The position numbers and the translations under genes were made by a program. This document shows, piece after piece, positions 42,194 to 49,597 of a stretch of DNA of 64,000 bases (the first letter of the stretch is position 1; every line of letters starts with the position of its first letter). The stretch is from NCBI GenBank assembly GCA_034931985.1, contig JAYGHB010000002.1:62001-126000 (forward strand), in the 5' to 3' direction. This DNA is from Halotia wernerae (GTDB taxonomy: Bacteria; Cyanobacteriota; Cyanobacteriia; Cyanobacteriales; Nostocaceae). The notes under the pieces were generated by a model that did no database searches, was not told where the DNA came from, and worked only from the letters and a program-made list of their open reading frames with translations.

Positions 42194-42994
42194 TCAATTC
42201 TCGCGTTTCACTTCGCTCTCGTGCCAGCGATGCAGCAGCGCCCATTGCAGCCACATCGTGGCGTAGAACAGCACGATGCCGAAGGCCGACAGCATCAGCA
42301 GGGCCGCGAACATGCGCGGCACGTTCAGCATGTTGCCGCTTTCGATGATGCGCCAAGCGAGACCCGTGGCCGAGCCCGAGCCCGCCGCGAACTCCGCGAC
42401 GACCGCACCGATCAACGCGAGGCCGCTGGAGACGCGCACGCCGCCCAGGATATAGGGCAGGGCGGACGGAAGCTGGAGATAGCGGAACTTCTTCCATCCC
42501 GAGGCGCCGTAGAGATCGAACAGATTCTTGAGCCCGTGATCGGCAGAACTGAGCCCGATCGTGGTGTTCGACAGGATCGGGAAGAACGCGACGATCCAGG
42601 CGAGGATCAGCAAAGCGAGCCACAGCCGGTCGAGCCCGACCCAGATGATGATGAGCGGCGCGATGGCGACGACGGGCGTCACCTGCAACACGACCGCATA
42701 GGGCCATAGCGTGCGCTCGATCGTGCGGTTGAGCGTGAACAACACGCCCAGCGTCATGCCGGTGACGACGGCGGCGAGGAAGGCGACAACCGTGACGCGC
42801 GTGGTGAACCACAACGACCCCAGCAGCGACGGCCCATCCGACCAGAACGCCATCGCGATCAGGCTGGGCGCGGGCAGCACGAATTTGGGAATCTTCCAGG
42901 CCGCGACCGACCATTCCCAGAAGGCGATGAAGGCGATTCCCGCCGCGAGCGGCAGTATCCAGCGCGAGTGATTCGACCAGAGTGCCCCGATCAC
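42194..42994 (-). CDS. ABC transporter permease (SsuC/TauC type)
   Basis: A 266-residue permease with six hydrophobic segments and the EAA loop NLFDLYGASGWKKFRYLQLPSALPYILGG. It starts with GTG at 42994, overlapping the stop of the preceding Rieske gene by four bases, and is followed five bases later by the creatininase gene. Confidence 0.9.
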   Translation of the reverse strand: MIGALWSNHSRWILPLAAGIAFIAFWEWSVAAWKIPKFVLPAPSLIAMAFWSDGPSLLGSLWFTTRVTVVAFLAAVVTGMTLGVLFTLNRTIERTLWPYAVVLQVTPVVAIAPLIIIWVGLDRLWLALLILAWIVAFFPILSNTTIGLSSADHGLKNLFDLYGASGWKKFRYLQLPSALPYILGGVRVSSGLALIGAVVAEFAAGSGSATGLAWRIIESGNMLNVPRMFAALLMLSAFGIVLFYATMWLQWALLHRWHESEVKREN

Positions 42995-44022
42995 GCCGGC
43001 ACCGCGCGCGATTCCGTTTCGCCATGCGCTTCCAGCAATTCGCGCAAACGCCGGCGCATGACCAAGCCCGGCTTGTCGGACGGCATGTGGAATTCCTCGC
43101 CGTCGACGACCGCGAGCGGCACGTCCGGGCTGCAGCCTTCCAGGATAAGCTTGTCCTCGTTCACGATCTTGCGATCGAAGGCGATGACCTGTTCGGTCGA
43201 GACGTCGGCTTCCGTGTCGTTGCGGAAGCAGAACTGGATCACCATCGTGCGCGCATCCTCCATCGGCGTCGCGGCCGTGACGATGGTGTGGCGAAGTCCG
43301 TTCGGATACGTAATCCCAAGGCGCCGCGCGAAGGGCATGAACCACGTATTGGTGCGCCGGCGCGTGGTGGTGCCTTCGGCGATCTTCAAGGCGTCGGCGG
43401 AATCGTCGCCGCGCACGTCGACTTCGCTTTCGACGTAATAGTCGAAGCCGTTCGCATGTTCGGTGACGACCGGCATTTGCTCGGGCAAAGGCCGCGATGT
43501 GCTGCCGAACGTACCGCGATGGACGAAGGCGGGGTGCGCCACGTCGAAGGAATTCTCCATCAAGCGCAGCGCGCCGATTTTCCATTCCTCGTAGAATTGA
43601 TCGACGCGGCGGAATCCCGGCTCGTTCGCCTCGGGAATCTCGGGTAGCGGCGTCAACGGTTCGCCCAGCGCCACCCAAATATGGCCGTAGCGTTCCTCGA
43701 CGCGATAGCCTTCGACTCCGATCTTGCCCGTCGCGGTCTGGTTGTCGCGCTGGGGAATGCGCACGCATTTGCCCGAGCAGTCAAACGTCCAGCCGTGATA
43801 GCCGCAGACGAGATCGCCCGTCTCGTCGAGATAGCCGAGCGAAAGCTTGGCCGAGCGATGCGGGCAGCGATCGGCGATGGCGGCGAGGGTGCCGTCCGGC
43901 TTGCGCCAAACGACGATATCCTCGCCGAGCAGGCGGAAGGGCTTCTGGCCGTCGTCGAGATGCGAGGCGCGGAATACCGGATACCAGAAGCGGCGAAGGA
44001 TCGGCTGACGAGTCGGCAGCAT
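42991..44022 (-). CDS. Rieske [2Fe-2S] oxygenase, second tandem copy
   Basis: A 343-residue oxygenase alpha subunit. Rieske ligands are Cys53-x-His55 and Cys73-x2-His76; the mononuclear iron site is in NSFDVAHPAFVH (D-x2-H-x4-H). It is close to the phenoxybenzoate/vanillate-type monooxygenases. It is clearly a tandem duplicate of the gene at 44028-45068: the two share long stretches such as RRFWYPV, the Rieske loop and RLGITYPNGLRHTI. No reductase is encoded nearby, so a shared reductase (possibly VanB at 11 kb) would be needed. The ATG follows GGAG. Confidence 0.88.
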   Translation of the reverse strand: MLPTRQPILRRFWYPVFRASHLDDGQKPFRLLGEDIVVWRKPDGTLAAIADRCPHRSAKLSLGYLDETGDLVCGYHGWTFDCSGKCVRIPQRDNQTATGKIGVEGYRVEERYGHIWVALGEPLTPLPEIPEANEPGFRRVDQFYEEWKIGALRLMENSFDVAHPAFVHRGTFGSTSRPLPEQMPVVTEHANGFDYYVESEVDVRGDDSADALKIAEGTTTRRRTNTWFMPFARRLGITYPNGLRHTIVTAATPMEDARTMVIQFCFRNDTEADVSTEQVIAFDRKIVNEDKLILEGCSPDVPLAVVDGEEFHMPSDKPGLVMRRRLRELLEAHGETESRAVPA

Positions 44023-44027
44023 ATTGC

Positions 44028-45068
44028 TTACTCCGCCGCTTGCGCCGGGCGCGCATGGCGCGTGACTTCGGTTTCGCCGTGCGCGGCCAGAAGCTCGCGC
44101 AGTTTGCGGCGCATCACGAGGCCCGGCTTGTCGGACGGCATATGCTGTTCGAAGCGATCGTCGAGCGGCACGTCGGGGTCGCAGGATTCGAGGATGACCT
44201 TATCTTCCAACGTCACCGCGCGATCGAAGGCGTTGACGTCGGCGGCCGGGGCTTGTTCCTCGGTATCCGAGCGATAGCACCATTGCACCAGCATGGTCGT
44301 ATCGTCGGTCATCGGCGTCGCCGCGGTGATGATCGTATGCCGCAGACCGTTGGGATAGGTGATCCCGAGGCGACGGACGAAAGGCATGAACCATGTGTTC
44401 TTGAGCTTGCGCACCGTATCGCCCGGCGTCGCGCTGAGAACCTTCGAGGCGAGGTCGCCGCGGATCTTCACCGGGATTTCCGCGCGCAGATGGAAGCCGT
44501 AGTCGTATTCCTCGATCTCGTTCTTGGCGGGGATCGGCTCCGACGCCTCGCCGAAGGTCTTGCGATGCGTGAAAGCGACATGCGCGTTGTCGAAGGAATT
44601 TTCCATCAACCGCAGCGCGCCGATCTTCCAGGATTCGTAGAATTGGTCGATATGGCGCAAGCCCGGCTCGTCCGCCTCGGGGATATGCGGCAGATCGGCC
44701 AGCGGCTCGCCCAGCACGACCCAGATATGGCCGTAGCGTTCGGCGGCTTGGTAGCCGCCGATGCGCATTTTGCCGGTCGCGGCCGGATTCTCGCGCTGGG
44801 GAATGCGCATGCATTTGCCCGTGCCGTCGAACGTCCAGCCGTGATAGCCGCAGACGAGGTTGCCCTCCTGGAGGAAGCCGAGCGAGAGCTTGGCCGAGCG
44901 ATGGGGGCAGCGATCCTCGATGCAGGCCACGGATCCGTCGGCTTGGCGCCACAGGACGATATTCTGTCCCAGCAGCGTGAAGCCGAAGGGCTTTTCGGCC
45001 GTCACATCCGCCGCGCGCGCGACGGGATACCAGAAACGGCGCAGCACCGGTTGCTTCGTGTTCAGCAT
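44028..45068 (-). CDS. Rieske [2Fe-2S] oxygenase, first tandem copy
   Basis: A 346-residue paralogue of the next gene. Rieske ligands are Cys54-x-His56 and Cys73-x2-His76; iron ligands are Asp160, His163 and His168 (NSFDNAHVAFTH). All catalytic residues are intact in both copies, so neither is a decayed duplicate. The two genes are separated by five bases. It follows the binding-protein gene by 31 bases with a GGGAG ribosome site. The two copies may have different substrates or form mixed trimers. Confidence 0.88.
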   Translation of the reverse strand: MLNTKQPVLRRFWYPVARAADVTAEKPFGFTLLGQNIVLWRQADGSVACIEDRCPHRSAKLSLGFLQEGNLVCGYHGWTFDGTGKCMRIPQRENPAATGKMRIGGYQAAERYGHIWVVLGEPLADLPHIPEADEPGLRHIDQFYESWKIGALRLMENSFDNAHVAFTHRKTFGEASEPIPAKNEIEEYDYGFHLRAEIPVKIRGDLASKVLSATPGDTVRKLKNTWFMPFVRRLGITYPNGLRHTIITAATPMTDDTTMLVQWCYRSDTEEQAPAADVNAFDRAVTLEDKVILESCDPDVPLDDRFEQHMPSDKPGLVMRRKLRELLAAHGETEVTRHARPAQAAE

Positions 45069-45099
45069 GAGGATCGCTCCCGATCTTCGTTTATGCGCC

Positions 45100-46077
45100 T
45101 TAGAGACCGCGGCGCTTGTTGATGAAGTCCAGCGTGAAGCCCGATCGCCAGTCGAAATCGGGCTTGTACAGGCCCTGGTCGCGCATCATCTCGAAATGGC
45201 CCTTGAAGCGCTCTTCCGTGATCGCGCCGATGCCGAATTTGCGCGCATCGTCGTTCACGATCAGCTCGTATTTCTTCATCGTCTCGAGCGCGAAGGCCAT
45301 CAGTGCAGGCGTATTATCCGGGTTGTCCTTCTGGATCAGCGCGTTCGCCGGCGCCGGATCCTTCAGATAGTCGATCCAGCCGTCGATCGTGCCGTCGACG
45401 AAGCACTGCACGTTCTTCGGCTTCTCCTTGATGTATTTCGTCGGGAAGATGATGAGCGACGAGTAGGAGAGATAGCCGAAATCGGCGAACAGGAAGACCT
45501 TGGGGTCGACATTGCCTTCGGTCTTCACCTTGAACGGCTCGCTCGACACGAAGCCCTGCTGGATCGCGTTCTTGTCGATCAGCCACGGGCCCATCTGAAA
45601 CGTGTAGGGGCGGATCTGCGAGTCCGTGAAGCCGTAGCGCGCGCGCAGGAACGGCCAATAGGTCGTGCGGGCCGATTGCGCGATCAGGATCGGCTTGCCG
45701 CGCATGTCCTCGATCTTCTCGATCCCATTGCCCTGATGGGTCATGAAGATTTGCGGCGATTTCTGGAACGACGCGGCGACCGCCTTCGCTTCGAACCCCG
45801 CTTCGTTCAAGCGGAACGGATCGTCGGTGTAGGAGCCCATCATGGCGTCGACCGCACCGCCGGCGAGCAGCGCCTTGGCGTCGGTACCCGGGCCGCCCAT
45901 GCGGATCGCGACGTCCAGGCCGCAAGCCTTATAGAATCCCTTGGCGACGGCTTGATAATAACCGCCATGCTCCGCCTGGGCGCGCCAGCTCGACAGGAAG
46001 TTAAGCTTTTCCTGCGCCGCAGCGGGGACGGCAGCCAGCAAGCCGGCCGCCAGAAGGGTCGCCAATCGCAATTTCAT
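45100..46077 (-). CDS. ABC transporter substrate-binding protein (NMT1/SsuA-like)
   Basis: A 325-residue periplasmic binding protein with a Sec signal ending AAA-QE near residue 22, then KLNFLSSWRAQAEHGGYYQAVAKGFY, typical of the NMT1/taurine-nitrate group. The ATG at 46077 follows GGAG. It is first in the operon with the two oxygenases, permease, creatininase and ATPase. The ligand is unknown; the context suggests an N-containing ring or aryl-ether compound. Confidence 0.88.
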   Translation of the reverse strand: MKLRLATLLAAGLLAAVPAAAQEKLNFLSSWRAQAEHGGYYQAVAKGFYKACGLDVAIRMGGPGTDAKALLAGGAVDAMMGSYTDDPFRLNEAGFEAKAVAASFQKSPQIFMTHQGNGIEKIEDMRGKPILIAQSARTTYWPFLRARYGFTDSQIRPYTFQMGPWLIDKNAIQQGFVSSEPFKVKTEGNVDPKVFLFADFGYLSYSSLIIFPTKYIKEKPKNVQCFVDGTIDGWIDYLKDPAPANALIQKDNPDNTPALMAFALETMKKYELIVNDDARKFGIGAITEERFKGHFEMMRDQGLYKPDFDWRSGFTLDFINKRRGL

Positions 46078-46234
46078 CGCCGAGCTCCATTCTCGAAAGG
46101 AAGAATCTCTGCCGTCAAAAGCAGCAAGCGCCATGCCAGACGCGGCGGTGCCCAAGCCTTTGGCGTTCTTGTTGCATCTCCGGCCGGGGAATAGCGGCCT
46201 CGACCGGTCGCGTGCCGCTTACATAGGCAGGACC

Positions 46235-47644
46235 ATGCGCGACATAATCGACCCCGCCGCCCGTCTCGCCGCGTTCCGCGCGGAGATCGGCGATATCCCG
46301 CTGATCGACGATTTGCAGACGCGCAAGGCGATGAGCCGCGACTGGTCGTCGGTTTCGCCGTTGCTGCGCAAAACCTTACGCGGGCGGATCGCCGACGCGG
46401 TCGCCGTTCCGCGCGACCGTACGCAGATCGCAACGCTGATCCGTGCCGCCGTTCGCACGGGAATGCCCTTGATCGCGCGCGGCGGGGGGACGGCGAATTA
46501 CGGCCAGTCGGTGCCGTTGGCGGGCGGTGTCACGATCGATTTCCGCCATTTCGCCGGCATCGTCGCGCATGACAAAACGCGTATGCGCGCTTTGGCGGGC
46601 ACGAATATGGATGTGCTGGACGCGGAATTGCGCGCGGGCGGCACGGAACTGCGCATTCATCCGTCGACGCGCCATGTGTCGACGCTCGCCGGCTTCATCG
46701 CCGGCGGTTCGGGCGGGATCGGTTCGATCCGCTGGGGGTTGCTGCGCGATCGCGGGAATATCGCCGCGATCAAGCTGCTGTCGATCGAGGAATGCCCGCG
46801 CGAGGTCGAGTTGCGCGGCAAGGACGTGCTGCTGGCCCATCACGCCTATGGCACCAACGGCCTGATCGTCGAAATCGAAATGCCGCTCGAACCGGCATGG
46901 GATTGGCGCGAACTCGTCTTCGCCTTTCCCGACTTCAAAACCGCGCTCGACGCCGGTATGCGCTTGGGCCACGAAGACGCGCTGCTGTTGAAGGTGCTGT
47001 CGCTGCAGGAATGGCCGATCGCGCGCTTGATGCCGGCTTTGGGGGCCGTCGTGCCCGAAGGCCACACGATGATCTCGACCATGGCCGCCGCCCAGCATCG
47101 CGACGATGTCGTGGAACTCGCCGCCGAATATGGCGGGCGGCTGGTTCACGATCATGCCGAAGGCATCGGGACCTATGGTGAGCCGCTCTACCGCTTCTGC
47201 TACGGCCATTCGCTGATGCAGGTGCAGAAAAAGGACACGAAGTATACGAGCGTGCAAACGATGTTCGGCGGCGACGATCTGCGCGGGCAGTTGCTGGGGC
47301 TTCATCCGGAATTCGCAGGCACGATGCCGTTTCGGCTCGAATTTCAAAAGTCGCAAGGCAAGCTCGTCGCCGTCGGCTCGCCGCTGTTCCTTTACGAAAG
47401 CGAAGCGCAAATGGCCGACGTGGTGCGCCGCGTTCAGGCGAGCGGGGCCCATGTCGCAAACTCCCACACCACGTCGATCCGCAATGTCGGCATGAAGACG
47501 CTGACCCAAGCCGATCTCGACTTCACCCGCGCGATGGATCCGCATGGTTTGCTGAATCCCGGCAAGGTCGATCTCGACGACGAAACGCTCGAAACCGAGC
47601 TCGGCGTCAGCGGCTGGCACTTCGAAGAAGCGACCGCGCGCTGA
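46235..47644 (+). CDS. FAD-linked oxidase (VAO/GlcD type)
   Basis: A 469-residue flavoprotein. The FAD-binding PP-loop is seen as IARGGGTANYGQSVPLAGG (about residues 72-90), followed by TLAGFIAGGSGGIGS. This is the vanillyl-alcohol-oxidase/glycolate-oxidase superfamily, which oxidises alcohols, hydroxy acids or amines. It lies divergent from the Rieske/ABC operon with 157 bases between, so it may belong to the same regulon. The ATG at 46235 is chosen because it starts the conserved part; its ribosome site is weak (GGCAGGA). Confidence 0.85.
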   Translation: MRDIIDPAARLAAFRAEIGDIPLIDDLQTRKAMSRDWSSVSPLLRKTLRGRIADAVAVPRDRTQIATLIRAAVRTGMPLIARGGGTANYGQSVPLAGGVTIDFRHFAGIVAHDKTRMRALAGTNMDVLDAELRAGGTELRIHPSTRHVSTLAGFIAGGSGGIGSIRWGLLRDRGNIAAIKLLSIEECPREVELRGKDVLLAHHAYGTNGLIVEIEMPLEPAWDWRELVFAFPDFKTALDAGMRLGHEDALLLKVLSLQEWPIARLMPALGAVVPEGHTMISTMAAAQHRDDVVELAAEYGGRLVHDHAEGIGTYGEPLYRFCYGHSLMQVQKKDTKYTSVQTMFGGDDLRGQLLGLHPEFAGTMPFRLEFQKSQGKLVAVGSPLFLYESEAQMADVVRRVQASGAHVANSHTTSIRNVGMKTLTQADLDFTRAMDPHGLLNPGKVDLDDETLETELGVSGWHFEEATAR

Positions 47645-47682
47645 TTGTTGCCTGGCGCGCCGTCAAGGCGTAGGGAAGGGGC

Positions 47683-49125
47683 ATGCAAGCCCCCCCGATC
47701 GTCTTCGACAATAGCTACGCGCGCCTGCCCGACCGCTTCCACGCCAAGCTGCCGCCCACGCCGGTCGCGAAGCCCGCTCTGCTGCGCGTCAATGTCGATC
47801 TGGCGCGCGACCTGGGCATCGATCCGCATTGGCTGGCGGGTGCCGATGGTGTCGCGACCGTCGCGGGCAACGCTTTGCCGCCGGGGGCGGAGCCGCTGGC
47901 GATGGCCTATTCGGGCCACCAATTCGGCCATTGGTCGGGACAGCTCGGCGACGGGCGCGCGATCCTGCTGGGCGAGACGATCGCGCGCGACGGCAAGCGC
48001 TACGACATCCATCTGAAGGGCTCCGGCCGCACGCCGTTTTCGCGCGGCGGCGACGGGCGCGCGGCCATCGGCCCGGTCTTGCGCGAGCTGGTCGTGAGCG
48101 AAGCGATGCATCGCTTGGGCGTGCCGACGACGCGCGTGCTGTCCGCGGTCATGACGGGCGAGACGGTTTTGCGCCAGGACGGCCCTTTGCCCGGCGCGGT
48201 GCTGGCGCGCGTGGCGCGCGGGCATATCCGCGTGGGCACGTTCGAGCATTTCGCGTCGCGCGAGGATCGCGACGGCCTGTCGATTCTGACCGATTACGCG
48301 ATCGCGCGTTTCGATCCCGAATTGGCAGCACTGGGGCCCGATCGCGTGCTGGCGTTCTTCGACGCGGTGATCGCGCGCACGGCGAAGCTGATCGCGCAAT
48401 GGCAATGCATGGGATTCATCCACGGCGTGATGAACACCGACAACGTGACGATCTCGGGCGAGACGATCGATTACGGTCCTTGCGCGTTCATGGATGTCTA
48501 CGATCCGGACGCCGTGTTCAGCTCGATCGATCATGGCGGGCGTTATCGGTACGCGAATCAACCCCGCATCGGCCATTGGAACATGGCGCGTTTCGCGCAA
48601 TGCCTGCTCGCCATCGTCGACGGCGACGGCAAGGTCGCGGTCGAAGCGGCGCAAACGAAACTCGACGCGTTTCCGGTGCTGTTCGAACAGGCGTGGCTAT
48701 CGGGCATGCGGCGCAAACTCGGCCTATTGACCGCCCAGGACGGCGACCGCGAGCTGGTCGAGGCGTTCCTGGCGCAGCTCGCCGAGACGAAGGCGGATTT
48801 CACCAACAGCTTCCGGCTGCTCTGCGACGACCTGACGCTGGACGGGTTCGCGGCGTGGCGCGAGGCTTGGCTGACGCGCCGTGCGCGCGAGGATGTTCCG
48901 CCCGAAGCCCAGCGCACAGCGATGCTGGGTGCCAATCCGGCCTTCATTCCACGCAATCATCGCGTGGAAGCGGCGTTGGCGGCGGCGCAGAGCGGCAATC
49001 TGGCGCCGTTCGACGAGTTGATGGACGTGCTGAAGGCGCCCTATGACGATCGGCCGGAATACGCGGATTACAAAACGCCGCCCGCCGAACACGAGATCGT
49101 CCACGCGACGTTTTGCGGGACGTGA
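47683..49125 (+). CDS. selO: Protein adenylyltransferase SelO (YdiU)
   Basis: A 480-residue SelO-family protein that transfers AMP from ATP to Ser, Thr or Tyr of target proteins through a kinase-like fold with inverted ATP. Family motifs are GQLGDGRAILLGE, LKGSGRTPFSRGGDGRA (from 111), HGVMNTDN (247-254) and DYGPCAFMD (from 263). The C-terminus ends FCGT; no selenocysteine is encoded, and the Cys at the third-last position takes that region's place. It is convergent with the membrane protein/pseudokinase pair. Confidence 0.94.
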   Translation: MQAPPIVFDNSYARLPDRFHAKLPPTPVAKPALLRVNVDLARDLGIDPHWLAGADGVATVAGNALPPGAEPLAMAYSGHQFGHWSGQLGDGRAILLGETIARDGKRYDIHLKGSGRTPFSRGGDGRAAIGPVLRELVVSEAMHRLGVPTTRVLSAVMTGETVLRQDGPLPGAVLARVARGHIRVGTFEHFASREDRDGLSILTDYAIARFDPELAALGPDRVLAFFDAVIARTAKLIAQWQCMGFIHGVMNTDNVTISGETIDYGPCAFMDVYDPDAVFSSIDHGGRYRYANQPRIGHWNMARFAQCLLAIVDGDGKVAVEAAQTKLDAFPVLFEQAWLSGMRRKLGLLTAQDGDRELVEAFLAQLAETKADFTNSFRLLCDDLTLDGFAAWREAWLTRRAREDVPPEAQRTAMLGANPAFIPRNHRVEAALAAAQSGNLAPFDELMDVLKAPYDDRPEYADYKTPPAEHEIVHATFCGT

Positions 49126-49126
49126 A

Positions 49127-49597
49127 TTAAGACGCGTCGTCCTTGGGCAGCGGGCGGTCGAGGCGATCGCCCCACACGTCGCGCAATTCCTGGGCGCGGA
49201 TTTCCATGCGGTCGAGCGCTTTGCCCTGTTCCTTGATCTTCACGCGCCCGAAAATCCACGGCAGGGCGACGGCCATGATCGCGGCGAAGATCATGCCCGC
49301 GAAGGGCACGATCCACGAGCGCATCTCGAGATGGAGATTGCGGTCGTGGTCGAGGAAGCCCGCGAGCAGCACGGGTGCGGCCAGCGCCGCGCCGATCGTG
49401 GCGCAGGACGCCGAGAGCAAACGCGGGCGCGCCGTTTCGAACGCGTAGACGATCGCGATGGGCAGCGAGATCCCCGCGACGTAGACGAGCAGGATCGGCC
49501 GGATCAGCACGATCGCGGCACAGATCGCCAGCATGCCGCCGACGACGAGGATCGGACCCAGTTTGCTGCTGCGCTTCGCGGGGGCTTCGTCGTTCAT
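49127..49597 (-). CDS. Four-helix membrane protein coupled to the pseudokinase gene
   Basis: A 156-residue protein not recognised by name. Hydrophobic segments lie at about 14-32, 35-53, 60-80 and 96-116, followed by a charged helical cytoplasmic tail (KEQGKALDRMEIRAQELRDVWG). It overlaps the pseudokinase gene by four bases (ATGA), so the two proteins are probably made together and may interact. It ends two bases before the convergent selO stop. Confidence 0.7.
   Translation of the reverse strand: MNDEAPAKRSSKLGPILVVGGMLAICAAIVLIRPILLVYVAGISLPIAIVYAFETARPRLLSASCATIGAALAAPVLLAGFLDHDRNLHLEMRSWIVPFAGMIFAAIMAVALPWIFGRVKIKEQGKALDRMEIRAQELRDVWGDRLDRPLPKDDAS

Noticed and set aside
47683..49125. Selenocysteine-encoding UGA in selO
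   Set aside because: The C-terminus ends in Phe-Cys-Gly-Thr with an ordinary stop; no in-frame UGA or SECIS-like hairpin is seen.
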